A DNA stretch of 64,000 nucleotides from Flavobacterium amnicola (GCF_004122165.1 NZ_SBKO01000002.1:1-64000); one strand, 5' to 3'; counted from the first letter of the stretch, positions 43,957-54,847 are shown. Numbers and translations are program-made. Notes: generated from the sequence alone by a model not told the origin.

Positions 43957-45579
43957 ATGCAAATTCAAGGACAAATTGTAGATATAGCGAACCAACGCAT
44001 TTATTCAGGTGAAATTACCGTAGCAAACGGAAAAATTACCAGTATTATTGAAAAAGAACACGAAGTAAAAACCTTTATTCTTCCTGGATTTATTGATGCT
44101 CACATTCATATTGAAAGCTCTATGTTGGTTCCTTCTGAATTTGCAAGGCTAGCAGTTTTACATGGTACTGTTGGAACGATTTCAGATCCACATGAAATTG
44201 CTAATGTATTGGGAAAAGAGGGTGTCTATTACATGATTGAAAATAGCAAACAAGTTCCGTTGAAATTCCATTTTGGAGCACCTTCTTGTGTGCCGGCAAC
44301 TTCCTTCGAAACGGCTGGTGCAGTAATTGATTCGGACGGAATTAAAGAATTATTAGCCTCTCCAGATATTCATTATTTGGCAGAAATGATGAACTATCCA
44401 GGCGTTTTGTTTGAGGATGAAGAAGTAATGAAGAAAATTGCCTGGGCGAAGCATTTTAACAAACCCGTCGATGGTCATGCACCAGGACTAAGAGGAGAGC
44501 CGATTAAAAAATATATTGCTGCGGGAATTACGACCGACCATGAGTGTTTCACTTATGAGGAAGCCAAAGAAAAACTATCTTTAGGGATGAAAGTGATTAT
44601 TCGTGAAGGAAGTGCAGCTAAAAATTTTGACGCTTTAGTCGATTTGCTTCCTGATAATTTCGAAAACATGATGTTTTGTTCGGATGACAAACACCCGGAT
44701 GATTTAATTGTAAGTCATATCAATGCGTTGTGCACCAGAGCTGTTGCCAAAGGAATGGATTTGTTTAAAGTCTTGCAAGTAGCCTGTGTTAATCCAGTGC
44801 ATCATTATAATATGAATGTAGGATTGCTGCAAGTGAATGATGCTGCCGATTTTATTGTGGTGGAAGATTTAGTGCATTTTAAAGTTCAAAAAACGTTTAT
44901 CAATGGAAATTTAGTCGCTGAAAATGGCATTTCTTTTGTTGAAAAAGTGGCTTTTGAAACCCCTAATAATTTCAATATTGAAAAGAAAGATGTAGCGGAT
45001 TTCGAAGTAGTCAGTAAAGCGGAAACCATTCGAGTGATTGAAGCTTTGGAAGGACAATTGATCACCAATGAAATACATTGTAAGTCGATGATTCAAAACG
45101 GAAAATTAGTTTCTGATGTGGCTAATGATGTGTTAAAAATGGCAGTGGTGAATCGCTATCGTAATGAAAAACCAGCAATTGCTTTTATCAAAAACTTCGG
45201 ATTAAAACAAGGTGCTATTGCGAGTTCGGTTGCACACGATTGTCACAATATTGTAGTAGTGGGAACTTCTGACGAAGAAATTTGCAAAGCAGTTAATTTG
45301 TTAATTGAAAATAGAGGTGGCGTTTGTGCTGTAAATGGCTCAGAAGCTAAATCCTTAGCTTTACCTGTTGCCGGAATTATGAGTGATCAAGATGGTTGGG
45401 AAGCAGGACGATTGTATCAGGAAATAGATGAAATGGCTAAAAGTTTAGGAAGCCCATTAAAAGCACCTTTTATGACCTTATCGTTTATGGCCTTATTGGT
45501 AATTCCAGACTTAAAACTTTCTGATAAAGGATTGTTTAGTGGGAAATCGTTCGAATTCGTGAATTTGGAACTAAATTAA
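43957..45579 (+). CDS. ade: Adenine deaminase
   Basis: A 540-residue amidohydrolase that converts adenine to hypoxanthine. Metal-binding motifs are [14 protein letters not shown] near 55, [17 protein letters not shown] near 170, [10 protein letters not shown] and [10 protein letters not shown]. The typical Ade C-terminal domain is present. ATG 43957 is chosen from the promoter position. The 3' end overlaps the convergent hopJ-like gene by nine bases. Confidence 0.95.
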   Translation: MQIQGQIVDIANQRIYSGEITVANGKITSIIEKEHEVKTFILPGFIDAHIHIESSMLVPSEFARLAVLHGTVGTISDPHEIANVLGKEGVYYMIENSKQVPLKFHFGAPSCVPATSFETAGAVIDSDGIKELLASPDIHYLAEMMNYPGVLFEDEEVMKKIAWAKHFNKPVDGHAPGLRGEPIKKYIAAGITTDHECFTYEEAKEKLSLGMKVIIREGSAAKNFDALVDLLPDNFENMMFCSDDKHPDDLIVSHINALCTRAVAKGMDLFKVLQVACVNPVHHYNMNVGLLQVNDAADFIVVEDLVHFKVQKTFINGNLVAENGISFVEKVAFETPNNFNIEKKDVADFEVVSKAETIRVIEALEGQLITNEIHCKSMIQNGKLVSDVANDVLKMAVVNRYRNEKPAIAFIKNFGLKQGAIASSVAHDCHNIVVVGTSDEEICKAVNLLIENRGGVCAVNGSEAKSLALPVAGIMSDQDGWEAGRLYQEIDEMAKSLGSPLKAPFMTLSFMALLVIPDLKLSDKGLFSGKSFEFVNLELN

Positions 45580-45915
45580 TGCTAAAGCGTCTCCATCAAA
45601 TGCAATTCCATTCCAACCGAATTGCATAAAGTTGCGAATGTTTTGATGGTCCTCAGCCTTAGGAGTATTGATAACATCTAGATAATAATTACCAAATAAA
45701 CGCAGCGTTTCCTCTTGGTTCAACTGATGTAATTGTGCAAAAGCAAATATTTTACAGGAGCCATTGTTTTCTCCAATTCCGTTGTGTTGATTGCCATTTT
45801 TGAATGCAGTAGGCGCGAAATGGTAGTTTTCGTCTATAACAGCAATGGTTTCTGGAAAGCTGATAAATCCAGTATTGTTTTTTAATTTTTCTATAAAAAG
45901 GGTGATATTATTCAT
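45571..45915 (-). CDS. HopJ-family protein
   Basis: A 114-residue protein of the HopJ family, with [19 protein letters not shown] and [12 protein letters not shown] motifs. The name comes from a plant-pathogen type III effector, but in Flavobacteria it is a common housekeeping protein and no type III system is seen here. Start ATG 45915 overlaps the rsmI end by eight bases. Confidence 0.88.
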   Translation of the reverse strand: MNNITLFIEKLKNNTGFISFPETIAVIDENYHFAPTAFKNGNQHNGIGENNGSCKIFAFAQLHQLNQEETLRLFGNYYLDVINTPKAEDHQNIRNFMQFGWNGIAFDGDALALI

Positions 45916-46609
45916 CGTCTTTTCTTTTTTCTTTGGATATTGTTTTTCCTGCCACACATACAACAATTTCTCCTTTAGGTGGTTTGGCTTCAAAGTGTCT
46001 CAAGACTTCTTCTGCAGTACCGCGAACGGTTTCTTCGTGCAACTTAGACAATTCTCTAGAAACGGAAACTTGTCGGTCGGCTCCAAAATATTGGATGAAT
46101 TCTGCTAACGTTTTAACCAATTTATGAGGCGAAACATATAGGATCATCGTTCGTGTTTCTTCAGCTAAAGCCAAATAACGCGTTTGACGCCCTTTTTTAT
46201 CCGGTAAAAAACCTTCAAAAACAAATTTATCATTCGGTAAGCCGCTATTGACTAAAGCCGGTACAAAGGCAGTAGCTCCTGGTAAACAATCGACTTCAAT
46301 ATTGTTTTCTACACAAGCTCTGGTAAGTAAAAAACCAGGATCGGAAATAGCAGGGGTTCCTGCATCGGAAATCAGTGCAATATTTTCTCCCGCTTGAATG
46401 CGTTTGATGATGTTTTCAACGGTCTTGTGTTCGTTATGCATATGATGGCTATGCATGTGTGTAGCAATTTCGAAATGCTTTAATAATTTCCCACTAGTTC
46501 GAGTGTCTTCCGCTAAAATTAAATCAACTTCTTTCAACACTTTTATAGCGCGAAAGGTCATATCTTCTAGATTTCCAATAGGAGTAGGGACGAGGTATAA
46601 CTTTCCCAT
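45908..46609 (-). CDS. rsmI: 16S rRNA (cytidine-1402-2'-O)-methyltransferase
   Basis: A 233-residue SAM-dependent enzyme with the tetrapyrrole methylase fold. The start is MGKLYLVPTPIGNLEDMTFR, and SDAGTPAISDPG and CLPGATAFVPAL follow. It methylates the ribose of C1402 in 16S rRNA. It begins directly after the stop of the upstream gene. Confidence 0.96.
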   Translation of the reverse strand: MGKLYLVPTPIGNLEDMTFRAIKVLKEVDLILAEDTRTSGKLLKHFEIATHMHSHHMHNEHKTVENIIKRIQAGENIALISDAGTPAISDPGFLLTRACVENNIEVDCLPGATAFVPALVNSGLPNDKFVFEGFLPDKKGRQTRYLALAEETRTMILYVSPHKLVKTLAEFIQYFGADRQVSVSRELSKLHEETVRGTAEEVLRHFEAKPPKGEIVVCVAGKTISKEKRKDDE

Positions 46610-47512
46610 TTATGCAAATTTACTTTCCACAAATTCCATAAAACGAGAAGCAAATTCTTCTTTTCCTTCCCATTCGTTATAATCAGGTTTTACCATTTCA
46701 TCAATAAAATTCTTGGCATCTTCAAAATTGTCGAACGTGGCAATTTGAGAGATTACTCTATTCAAATCCTCAGTGCTTCCATCAAAAAGATTTTTTTCAA
46801 ACGCCACCCTGTCGTTCAAGGTCAAACCCGAACTTTTGGTCATTTTATCATTCAAATTTGCAGCTGGTTTTTCACTTACTTTTTCAAAAGCAATTTCTGT
46901 AAAATCCGGAACAAATTCGGTGGTTAATGCTACTTTTTCTTTTGGAGTTTCCTCGATTTTATCTTCAATAATTTTGGTAATTGGTGTCGGAATAATTTCT
47001 TCTTTTTTTACCTCCGAAACACGGTCAAATACAGGTTCAGGTTGAATGGTATTCAGGATATCGTCGAAAGAAATTTGTTTTTTATCAGGAGTTGGAATCG
47101 CAATAATAGGCTCTTCTTTTTTGACTTCTTCCAAAACTTGTTCTGGAAGAGCTTCGGCAACTTTTACTGCTTCTTTAGGCGTTTCAATAGGCTTTGCTTC
47201 GGTCTTGATTATTTTTTCTTCCTTTTTGACTTCCGCTTTTTCAACTATTTTAACTTCTTCCTCTTCTTCCTTCAGTTCGGCCACAACAATCTTTTCGTCA
47301 AAATCGAAAGCGTGTTCTAATTTCACTTCAATATCATGTAAACCAATGGTTGGTTTTACTTCATCAAAATTTTCTTCAACAAACAATAAAACAGATAGCT
47401 TTTCGTATAATTTTTGCGTTTCGTGATGTAATTCACGAACATCTTCCTTGTTTTTAAGTTTTAAAATTCGGTGTGCAATACTCATTAATTCGGCTTCTAA
47501 CTTCTTTTTCAT
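46610..47512 (-). CDS. Lys/Glu-rich conserved protein upstream of rsmI
   Basis: A 300-residue cytosolic protein. The N-terminal helical part (about 1-70, with ILKLKNKEDVRELHHETQKL) and the C-terminal part (about 225-300, with LFDGSTEDLNRVISQIA) are ordered, and the middle is low-complexity Glu/Lys/Pro-rich. Proteins of this build are conserved in Flavobacteriia without known function. It ends directly before the rsmI ATG. Confidence 0.75.
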   Translation of the reverse strand: MKKKLEAELMSIAHRILKLKNKEDVRELHHETQKLYEKLSVLLFVEENFDEVKPTIGLHDIEVKLEHAFDFDEKIVVAELKEEEEEVKIVEKAEVKKEEKIIKTEAKPIETPKEAVKVAEALPEQVLEEVKKEEPIIAIPTPDKKQISFDDILNTIQPEPVFDRVSEVKKEEIIPTPITKIIEDKIEETPKEKVALTTEFVPDFTEIAFEKVSEKPAANLNDKMTKSSGLTLNDRVAFEKNLFDGSTEDLNRVISQIATFDNFEDAKNFIDEMVKPDYNEWEGKEEFASRFMEFVESKFA

Positions 47513-47597
47513 CGGTTTGTTTTGTTTTTTTAGTTGAATTTATTCTAAAATTATTAATAAATTTAAATTATAGTGGAAGAACAAATTTCTTTTATAC

Positions 47598-47605
47598 TAT
47601 TTTTG
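47598..47605 (+). promoter_or_regulatory. tdk -7 box
   Basis: TATTTTTG fits TAnnTTTG, 53 bases before the tdk ATG. Confidence 0.45.
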
Positions 47606-47658
47606 TTATGTTACAAAGTAATAAAAACTATTCATTTTTATCGTCATAAAAATAAAAA

Positions 47659-48294
47659 ATGTTTCTTGAAAATACAGTAAATCATAAAGAACAATTTGGG
47701 TGGATTGAAGTCATCTGCGGTTCTATGTTTTCGGGCAAAACCGAAGAATTAATTCGCCGATTAAAACGTGCTCAATTCGCCAAACAAAAAGTGGAAATTT
47801 TTAAGCCATCGGTCGATACTCGTTATGATGAAGAAATGGTGGTTTCTCATAATAAAAATGAGATTCGTTCTACACCCGTTCCGGCGGCGGCCAATATTAG
47901 AATTCTTGCACAAGGTTGCGAGGTAGTAGGAATTGATGAAGCGCAGTTTTTTGACGATGAGATTATTTCCGTTTGTAATGATTTAGCCAATTCTGGAATT
48001 CGCGTAATTGTGGCGGGATTGGATATGGATTTTAAAGGAAATCCTTTCGGACCCATGCCAGCTTTAATGGCAACTGCCGAATATGTAACTAAAGTGCATG
48101 CGGTTTGCACTCGCACCGGAAATTTAGCGCATTATAGTTTTAGAAAAGCCGATAGTGATAGTTTGGTTTTGTTAGGAGAAACAGAAGAATACGAACCACT
48201 AAGTCGTGCTGCCTACTTTAATGCCATGCGTAACAATATGGATGTGATTGATGAAGAAATAATCAAAACCAACACACAACACAACGATTTATAA
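47659..48294 (+). CDS. tdk: Thymidine kinase
   Basis: A 211-residue type II thymidine kinase. The P-loop is [11 protein letters not shown] near 22, the DEAQF motif is at about 94 and a C-terminal lasso region is present. The second Cys pair of the zinc lasso is altered to VCTRTG, so zinc binding may be incomplete. It phosphorylates thymidine in the salvage pathway. Its stop overlaps the murF-alr ATG by one base. Confidence 0.95.
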   Translation: MFLENTVNHKEQFGWIEVICGSMFSGKTEELIRRLKRAQFAKQKVEIFKPSVDTRYDEEMVVSHNKNEIRSTPVPAAANIRILAQGCEVVGIDEAQFFDDEIISVCNDLANSGIRVIVAGLDMDFKGNPFGPMPALMATAEYVTKVHAVCTRTGNLAHYSFRKADSDSLVLLGETEEYEPLSRAAYFNAMRNNMDVIDEEIIKTNTQHNDL

Positions 48295-50738
48295 TGAGTG
48301 TTTTACTAAAAGACATTATAGCAAGCATTCAGGCTGATATTAATTTTGACACTGTTTCGGAGACGATAAATACGATTTCTATCGACAGTCGTTCTTCCCA
48401 GAACAACGAAAAAACATTGTTTTTTGCACTTGTTGGTCCTAATCATGATGCCCATATATATATCGAAGAGCTTATAAATAAAGGGATTCGTTATTTTGTG
48501 GTCAATCATGTTCCTCAGGAATTAGAAAGTAAAGCCAATTTTCTTTTAGTTGAAGATACTTTGAAAGCACTTCAGGATTTTGCTAGCTATTATCGAAGTC
48601 TGTTTCATTTCCCTGTGATTGGAATTACCGGAAGCAACGGTAAAACCATTGTCAAAGAATGGCTAAATTTTCTTTTAGCACCCGATTATAATGTCATTAG
48701 AAGTCCCAAAAGTTATAACTCCCAAGTAGGTGTGCCTTTATCTGTGATTGGAATTAACGAACATCACAATTTCGGAATTTTTGAAGCGGGTATTTCTACT
48801 GTTGGTGAAATGTCTCATTTGCAGCAAATTATCAAGCCGACCATTGGTATTTTAACGAATATAGGTTCTGCTCACGACGAAGGATTTGATAATATTTCTC
48901 AAAAAATAAAGGAAAAATTACGATTGTTTACAGAAGTTGAGGTCTTAATTCTGAATAAAAACAAGACAATTGAAGCTTTTCTGAATAAAAATATCAAAAC
49001 CTTTACTTGGAGTACGCAAGATCGAAATGCCGATGTTTTCTTTCAAAAAAATACGTATGAAGATTATTCGGAGTTAAATATCACTTACAATCAGTTGTGT
49101 TTTAAAGTGAACATTCCGTTTACGGACGAAGCCTCACTTGAAAATGTTATGCACTGTGTTTTAACACTTCTATATTTAAAGTACAGTCAAGAAACCATTC
49201 AAGAAAGAATTGCTGAATTGTATCCTGTAGAGATGCGATTAAAAGTCAAAAACGGAAGTAATAATTGTACTTTAATTGATGATAGCTATAGTTCCGATTT
49301 TCAATCACTTAAGATTGCATTAGACTTTCTTGAAAATCAAAATCAACATAAAAAAAGGGCACTGATTTTATCCGATATTTTTCAGTCGGGATTGTCGGAT
49401 GAAGAGCTGTATTCGAGAGTTTCTCAATTGATTATTTCTCATAAAATCAATCGTGTTTTTTGTATCGGTGAAACGGTATCGAAGTTTAAAAATAAATTCC
49501 TTAATGCGGTTTCATTCCAAACTACAGAGGATTTTATTAAAGCCTTTGAAGACTTGAATTTTGCCAATGAAACAATATTAATTAAAGGTTCACGTCAATT
49601 TGAATTTGAAAATATTGTTTCGTTATTAGAAGAAAAAACACACGAGACAGTTCTAGAAATTAATCTAAATGCCATAAGTCATAATTTGAACTATTTCAAA
49701 TCGAAATTGAACCCTAAAACCAAATTAATGGTGATGGTGAAAGCGTTTGGTTACGGAAGTGGGAGTTATGAAATTGCCAAATTGTTAGCCCATCATAAAG
49801 TAGATTATTTGGGTGTGGCTTTCGCCGATGAAGGAATAGAATTGTGTAAAGCGGGAATTGAATTGCCCATTATGGTGATGAATCCTGAAATGACCAGTTT
49901 TCAATCGATTATTCAATATGGATTAGAACCTGAAATCTACAGCTTTCGTGGATTAAAAGCTTTTCTGAAAATCGCCGAAGAAAAGAAATTGGAAAACTAC
50001 CCGATTCATATTAAAATTAATACTGGAATGAATCGTTTGGGTTTCGATACCGAAATGCTGCCTGAATTAGTTGAGATTTTGAGCCATTCCAAAAGGGTAA
50101 CGATAAAAAGTATATTATCACATTTAGCTTCTAGTGATGTTCCTGAGCATAAAGATTTTACACTGCAGCAAATAACCGATTTTGATAACGATTCGACTTA
50201 TTTGATGAAAGGATTGAATATTAATCCTATTCGACATATTTGCAATACTTCTGGCATTAGTAATTATCCAGGAGCACAGTTCGATATGGTTCGTTTGGGG
50301 ATTGGTTTGTATGGTGTTTCAAACGAATCACACGAGCAAAGTAAATTAGAACATGTTGGGACGTTAAAATCTGTCATTTCACAAATCAGAACTATTGAAA
50401 TTGGTGAAAGCGTTAGCTATGTACGTCGATTTATAGCTACTAGAAAAACAAAAGTGGCTACAATACCCATTGGATATGCAGATGGCATTTCAAGGCTATG
50501 GGGTAGTGGTGTAGGCTATGTTCTTGTCAACAATAAAAAAGCACCTATTTTGGGAAGCATTTGCATGGACATGTTAATGGTGGATGTAACCGATATTAAT
50601 TGTTTTGAAGGAGGGGAAGTAATCATTTTTGGAAAAGATCCTTCAGTAAACGATATCGCGAAAGCAACCAATACTATTCCTTATGAAATTTTGACTAGTA
50701 TTTCCGCTAGAGTAAAACGCGTTTTTTATCGCGAATAA
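48294..50738 (+). CDS. murF-alr: Bifunctional MurF ligase / alanine racemase
   Basis: An 814-residue fusion. The MurF half (about 1-450) has the ATP-binding GITGSNGKTIVKEWL near 112 and adds D-Ala-D-Ala to UDP-MurNAc-tripeptide. The Alr half (about 455-814) has the PLP-binding Lys in VMVKAFGYGSG and the catalytic Tyr in VSYVRRF. Together they make D-Ala and add the dipeptide. The fusion is common in Bacteroidota. The start overlaps the tdk stop. Confidence 0.96.
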   Translation: MSVLLKDIIASIQADINFDTVSETINTISIDSRSSQNNEKTLFFALVGPNHDAHIYIEELINKGIRYFVVNHVPQELESKANFLLVEDTLKALQDFASYYRSLFHFPVIGITGSNGKTIVKEWLNFLLAPDYNVIRSPKSYNSQVGVPLSVIGINEHHNFGIFEAGISTVGEMSHLQQIIKPTIGILTNIGSAHDEGFDNISQKIKEKLRLFTEVEVLILNKNKTIEAFLNKNIKTFTWSTQDRNADVFFQKNTYEDYSELNITYNQLCFKVNIPFTDEASLENVMHCVLTLLYLKYSQETIQERIAELYPVEMRLKVKNGSNNCTLIDDSYSSDFQSLKIALDFLENQNQHKKRALILSDIFQSGLSDEELYSRVSQLIISHKINRVFCIGETVSKFKNKFLNAVSFQTTEDFIKAFEDLNFANETILIKGSRQFEFENIVSLLEEKTHETVLEINLNAISHNLNYFKSKLNPKTKLMVMVKAFGYGSGSYEIAKLLAHHKVDYLGVAFADEGIELCKAGIELPIMVMNPEMTSFQSIIQYGLEPEIYSFRGLKAFLKIAEEKKLENYPIHIKINTGMNRLGFDTEMLPELVEILSHSKRVTIKSILSHLASSDVPEHKDFTLQQITDFDNDSTYLMKGLNINPIRHICNTSGISNYPGAQFDMVRLGIGLYGVSNESHEQSKLEHVGTLKSVISQIRTIEIGESVSYVRRFIATRKTKVATIPIGYADGISRLWGSGVGYVLVNNKKAPILGSICMDMLMVDVTDINCFEGGEVIIFGKDPSVNDIAKATNTIPYEILTSISARVKRVFYRE

Positions 50739-50815
50739 AATTTTAGTGATTTTTCAAATAAAATGTTAAATTAGCTATTCAATTAATAAAAACTAACCAA
50801 AAAAAACAATTGATT

Positions 50816-51193
50816 ATGGGAATGATTTCTGAATTTAAAGATTTTATTGCAAAAGGCAATGTAATGGATTTAGCCGTAGGGGTTATTATTGGAGGTGCAT
50901 TTAGCGGAATTGTAACTTCTCTTGTTGGAGATGTAATTACTCCAGCACTTTTAAATCCAGCGCTTAAGGCTGCACAAGTGGAAGATTTAGCGGGCTTAAA
51001 AACCGATGGAGGAATTCTGTATGGTAAATTTTTAGCTGCAATCATTAGCTTTTTAGTTATTGCATTTGTGATTTTCTTATTAGTTAAAGGCCTTAATGGA
51101 ATGAAGAAGAAAGCCGAAGAAGCTCCAGCGGCACCAGCAGGACCTTCTCAAGAAGAATTATTGACTCAAATTAGAGACTTACTTAAAAAATAA
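50816..51193 (+). CDS. mscL: Large-conductance mechanosensitive channel
   Basis: A 125-residue channel with two transmembrane helices (about 15-45 and 70-90) and the N-terminal motif FKDFIAKGNVMDLAVGVIIG. It opens under hypo-osmotic shock. ATG 50816 is preferred to the TTG two codons upstream. A terminator follows. Confidence 0.97.
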   Translation: MGMISEFKDFIAKGNVMDLAVGVIIGGAFSGIVTSLVGDVITPALLNPALKAAQVEDLAGLKTDGGILYGKFLAAIISFLVIAFVIFLLVKGLNGMKKKAEEAPAAPAGPSQEELLTQIRDLLKK

Positions 51194-51210
51194 GAATCTG
51201 TATATAAATA

Positions 51211-51237
51211 AAAAGGAGGACCTAAGTCCTCCTTTTT
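51211..51237. terminator. Bidirectional terminator after mscL
   Basis: AAAAGGAGGAC at 51211-51221 pairs perfectly with GTCCTCCTTTT at 51226-51236 around CTAA. The flanking T run on each strand suits both mscL and the convergent gene. Confidence 0.88.
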
Positions 51238-51621
51238 TTATTCTCTAACGGTGAGCCAACTTTTGGCTTTTTGCGGTACTCCTAATAGTATCAGAAGGAC
51301 TAGAGGTAAGCACCAGTTGGACGATCTTTCGATAAATTCTACGATAGATTCTCCTGAAATGGGTCGACTCAAAGCCGTCATAAATGCCCACAAAATGGCC
51401 CATCCCACTACTGCGCGAATGGGATAGAATAAAACCAAAATGGCGACTATAATATCCACAATTCCAATATAAGGCATTAAAGTAATGGCTTGACTTTCGC
51501 TAAATCCGAAACAAGTCAATAACGGAATCCATTTTGGATTGATACCAAGTGCTACTATTCCATGACCTAAAAACGTTCCGAAAACACCAACTCTAATGCA
51601 CTTTTCAAGAATTTTATCCAT
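51238..51621 (-). CDS. DoxX-like membrane protein
   Basis: A 127-residue protein with four predicted transmembrane helices (about 10-28, 42-65, 70-85, 100-118). The topology is like DoxX-type proteins. Function unknown. It lies nine bases downstream of the phosphatase gene. Confidence 0.72.
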   Translation of the reverse strand: MDKILEKCIRVGVFGTFLGHGIVALGINPKWIPLLTCFGFSESQAITLMPYIGIVDIIVAILVLFYPIRAVVGWAILWAFMTALSRPISGESIVEFIERSSNWCLPLVLLILLGVPQKAKSWLTVRE

Positions 51622-51630
51622 CGTACTGAA

Positions 51631-53598
51631 CTATTTTTTAATTAAAATTGAACTATCTTTTTGATTTTCCATTTGAATTTCAAAAGCATAGACTCCAGCA
51701 GTTAATGCAGATGCATTATAGCTATAAGTAAACTCAGTAGCTGATTTCGTAGTTTTTTCTGTTGCTACCAGTTTTCCTTTTATGTCATAAATACTGATGG
51801 TTACGTCTCCGGTATTTGGAGAAGAATACTCTACTTTGAACACATCTTTTACTGGATTTGGATATAATTTTATCGGATAAAAAATGCCTTTAGGAGCGTC
51901 AGTCGTTAAATACGGTTTGTTGATGCAGAAATTATCTATAGAAGTATTCGAATCGTCGTAAACCGTTCCGCAAAGCGTTGTGTTGGTCACGTCAAACATC
52001 ACATAATGATAATCGGATTTAAAAGTTTGCAATAGGGAAGAGGTTCCTGCCGTATACAAAGGAGCACCAGCACCACCACAAACTACTTGACATCTGCCTT
52101 CGGTTGGCAAACTTCCATAATTGGCTACTGCATTTGTAGTGCTTATATTTCTATTGATGGGTTTGAATCGTTCGTACAAATGATCGTGACCTGTTAAAAT
52201 TAAATCTACACCATAATCATCAAAATCTTTAAACCAAGTATTCCAATAGCTGTCCATTTCGCCTGCATGCGGTCCAACCGTATAGAAAGGTCGGTGGAAG
52301 GATATAATTTTCCATTTTTTACCTGCATTGGCAATCAACGTATTATGCAACCAAGTGCGTTGAGCAGCATCGCCTGGCGTTTCTGAATTCAAACAAATAA
52401 AAATAGCTTCTCCATACTCTACTGAATAATACAATTCGGTTGTAGGAACATTGTTTTTTGGTAAATCAAAAATATTCTGATAATAAGAGGCCGCCGCCAC
52501 ATCGTGATTGCCTTGTGCGTGTAGTATCATTTTGTTTTCAATTAAATTGGTTCCATTATCAAACCAGGCGTCCCATTGCGAATTAGAACTTCCAGTATCG
52601 ACGATATCTCCGTTAAATACTACAAATGCAGGATTTCTATTATTGATTAAAGTTGCAATCGTATTCCAAACCCCAACATTTGTTCTGCTATCACCCACAG
52701 CGGCAAAAGAAAAAGTATTGGTATTCAATGGAGGTGAAGTAGTATAGGTTTTTTGTGCTGACCAATTGCCAGAAACCGAATCAAATAACGAATAGTAGAT
52801 AGTAGCATTTGAAGTTAACACACCCGGAAAAGTAAAGCTGAAAAACTTATTGGTTGCAGCAGCATAACCGGCTCTCGAAGTAACATTGGTGGTTCCTTGT
52901 TCGTAACCTGTAGTATATCCCCATTTAATTTGGTCAGTTGTTGCTGCAGTTGAATTTGTCCAAGCTATGGTTAATCCTTCCAATGGATTTTTGGTCGTTC
53001 CCCAACGAATGTGTTTTTGTGTAAGAGATGGCGGAGCAGAAGTATTTCCAAGTAATTCTAAATCGAAACTGATGTCGGAGCTATTGGCTACGTTTTGATG
53101 AATTTCAACCGCAATTGTATTACTTCCGGTTACGAAAGTTCCAATTGGTAATGTCGCCGTTTGAAAACCTGCACCATCATCACTCGCTAAAGACGCCAAA
53201 GTAGTATACGAGGCACCAGCGGCTAAATTATCTCTGTACACTTCAGTACCATTAACATAAACAGCAACACCGTCGTCTCTTTTTACTCGTAGTGTATAGT
53301 TTAAAAACAAACTAGCATCGGCTATGGTAAAGGTTTTTCTAAAGTAAGTGGTGATATGCTTATTTGAAGCATTTCCACCGAAACTAACAATGGTTGTTTC
53401 GTCTCCGTCTCCGTAACCTAGTTGTGCATTCCCTTGTGCCCAACCGGTTTCATTAATTGTAGTGGCGGTCCAAGCATTGCCTTGATTGGAACCATTGTCT
53501 AAATATTTCCAAGAGGAACCAGTATTCACCAGTGTTGTTTGTGAAAACAGTACGTTATGCATCCCCACGCATAACAACATAAAAAGCATTTTTTTCAT
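51631..53598 (-). CDS. Secreted metallophosphoesterase with T9SS C-terminal domain
   Basis: A 655-residue protein with a Sec signal peptide (ends near LFSQ). An N-terminal beta region of about 180 residues precedes a fibronectin-like part and a calcineurin-type metallophosphoesterase domain: FNGDIVDTG near 330, GNHD near 365, and GHDHLYERF near 470. The final ~80 residues (IKLYPNPVKDVFKVE onward to ILIKK) fit a type A T9SS sorting domain. It should be exported through the T9SS and cut phosphate from extracellular substrates. Confidence 0.9.
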   Translation of the reverse strand: MKKMLFMLLCVGMHNVLFSQTTLVNTGSSWKYLDNGSNQGNAWTATTINETGWAQGNAQLGYGDGDETTIVSFGGNASNKHITTYFRKTFTIADASLFLNYTLRVKRDDGVAVYVNGTEVYRDNLAAGASYTTLASLASDDGAGFQTATLPIGTFVTGSNTIAVEIHQNVANSSDISFDLELLGNTSAPPSLTQKHIRWGTTKNPLEGLTIAWTNSTAATTDQIKWGYTTGYEQGTTNVTSRAGYAAATNKFFSFTFPGVLTSNATIYYSLFDSVSGNWSAQKTYTTSPPLNTNTFSFAAVGDSRTNVGVWNTIATLINNRNPAFVVFNGDIVDTGSSNSQWDAWFDNGTNLIENKMILHAQGNHDVAAASYYQNIFDLPKNNVPTTELYYSVEYGEAIFICLNSETPGDAAQRTWLHNTLIANAGKKWKIISFHRPFYTVGPHAGEMDSYWNTWFKDFDDYGVDLILTGHDHLYERFKPINRNISTTNAVANYGSLPTEGRCQVVCGGAGAPLYTAGTSSLLQTFKSDYHYVMFDVTNTTLCGTVYDDSNTSIDNFCINKPYLTTDAPKGIFYPIKLYPNPVKDVFKVEYSSPNTGDVTISIYDIKGKLVATEKTTKSATEFTYSYNASALTAGVYAFEIQMENQKDSSILIKK

Positions 53599-53797
53599 TT
53601 TTTTTAGTTTGTTGGTGTTTCGTATTTTTTTGACAAAAATATTTGTTTACAGTTTATTTGATGACCTTCTGATGTTATCATTTCGTAAATATAAGTTTAT
53701 GTTCCCCTTGATAGATGCGGTTTTTCCTTTTTCATGATTTTATTTTTTAACATATTGTAAAAATTTGTTAACTCGTATTTTAAAAACAATTATTATT

Positions 53798-53805
53798 TAC
53801 TTTTG
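53798..53805 (+). promoter_or_regulatory. asd -7 box
   Basis: TACTTTTG fits TAnnTTTG, 29 bases before the asd ATG. Confidence 0.6.
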
Positions 53806-53834
53806 TCAAATAAAATTTAAACACACTCCATACA

Positions 53835-54824
53835 ATGAAAATAGCCGTAGTAGGTGCTACCGGAATGGTAGGCGAAGTTATGCTTAAAGTCTTAGCAGAA
53901 AGAAATTTTCCTGTAACCGAATTAATTCCTGTTGCTTCTGAGAAATCAGTAGGGAAGGAAGTGGAATATATGGGTAAAGCCTATAAAGTAGTGGGAATGC
54001 AAACAGCTGTAGACATGAAAGCTGATATTGCTATATTTTCGGCAGGTGGAGATACGTCTAAAGAATGGGCTCCTAAATTTGCAGCAGCAGGCACTACCGT
54101 TATTGATAATTCTTCTGCATGGAGAATGGATCCGACTAAAAAACTAGTGGTTCCTGAAATTAATGCTTCCGTTTTGACAAAAGAAGATAAGATTATTGCC
54201 AATCCGAACTGTTCTACGATTCAGTTGGTGATGACTTTAGCACCACTACATAAAAAATACGATATCAAACGTGTCATTGTTTCTACCTATCAATCGATTA
54301 CAGGAACTGGAGTTAAAGCGGTTAAACAATTGGAAAATGAATATGCTGGAATTCAAGGCGAAATGGCGTACAAATACCCAATTCACCGTAATTTAATTCC
54401 GCAATGTGATGTTTTTGAAGACAACGGTTATACCAAAGAAGAAATGAAATTGGTTAGAGAAACTCAAAAAATCCTTGATGACAGAACGATAGCTGTAACG
54501 GCTACAGCAGTTCGTGTTCCAGTAGTGGGTGGTCATAGTGAAGCGGTAAATGTGGAGTTTGAAAATGATTTCGAAGTGAATGAAGTGCGTTCTATTTTAC
54601 ACCATACTTCTGGAATTACCGTACAAGATAATATCGATACATTCACATTCCCAATGCCATTATATGCAGAAGGTAAAAATGACGTATTTGTAGGCCGTAT
54701 CCGTCGTGATGAAAGTCAGCCGAATACCTTAAACATGTGGATTGTTGCTGACAACTTGCGTAAAGGAGCTGCAACCAATGCCGTACAAATTGCAGAATAT
54801 TTAGTGGAGCACAAATTGGTATAA
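53835..54824 (+). CDS. asd: Aspartate-semialdehyde dehydrogenase
   Basis: A 329-residue NADPH enzyme of the lysine, threonine and methionine branch. The Rossmann motif is VVGATGMVGEVML near 5, the catalytic Cys is in NPNCSTIQLV near 127, and GGHSEAVNVEF holds the active-site His region. Its own promoter and terminator flank it, so it is monocistronic. Confidence 0.97.
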   Translation: MKIAVVGATGMVGEVMLKVLAERNFPVTELIPVASEKSVGKEVEYMGKAYKVVGMQTAVDMKADIAIFSAGGDTSKEWAPKFAAAGTTVIDNSSAWRMDPTKKLVVPEINASVLTKEDKIIANPNCSTIQLVMTLAPLHKKYDIKRVIVSTYQSITGTGVKAVKQLENEYAGIQGEMAYKYPIHRNLIPQCDVFEDNGYTKEEMKLVRETQKILDDRTIAVTATAVRVPVVGGHSEAVNVEFENDFEVNEVRSILHHTSGITVQDNIDTFTFPMPLYAEGKNDVFVGRIRRDESQPNTLNMWIVADNLRKGAATNAVQIAEYLVEHKLV

Positions 54825-54847
54825 CCTATCCATTTTTATAATATTTA

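Noticed and set aside
45571..45915. Type III secretion effector
   Set aside because: HopJ naming comes from a plant pathogen; no secretion genes are nearby and the family is widespread in Flavobacteria.
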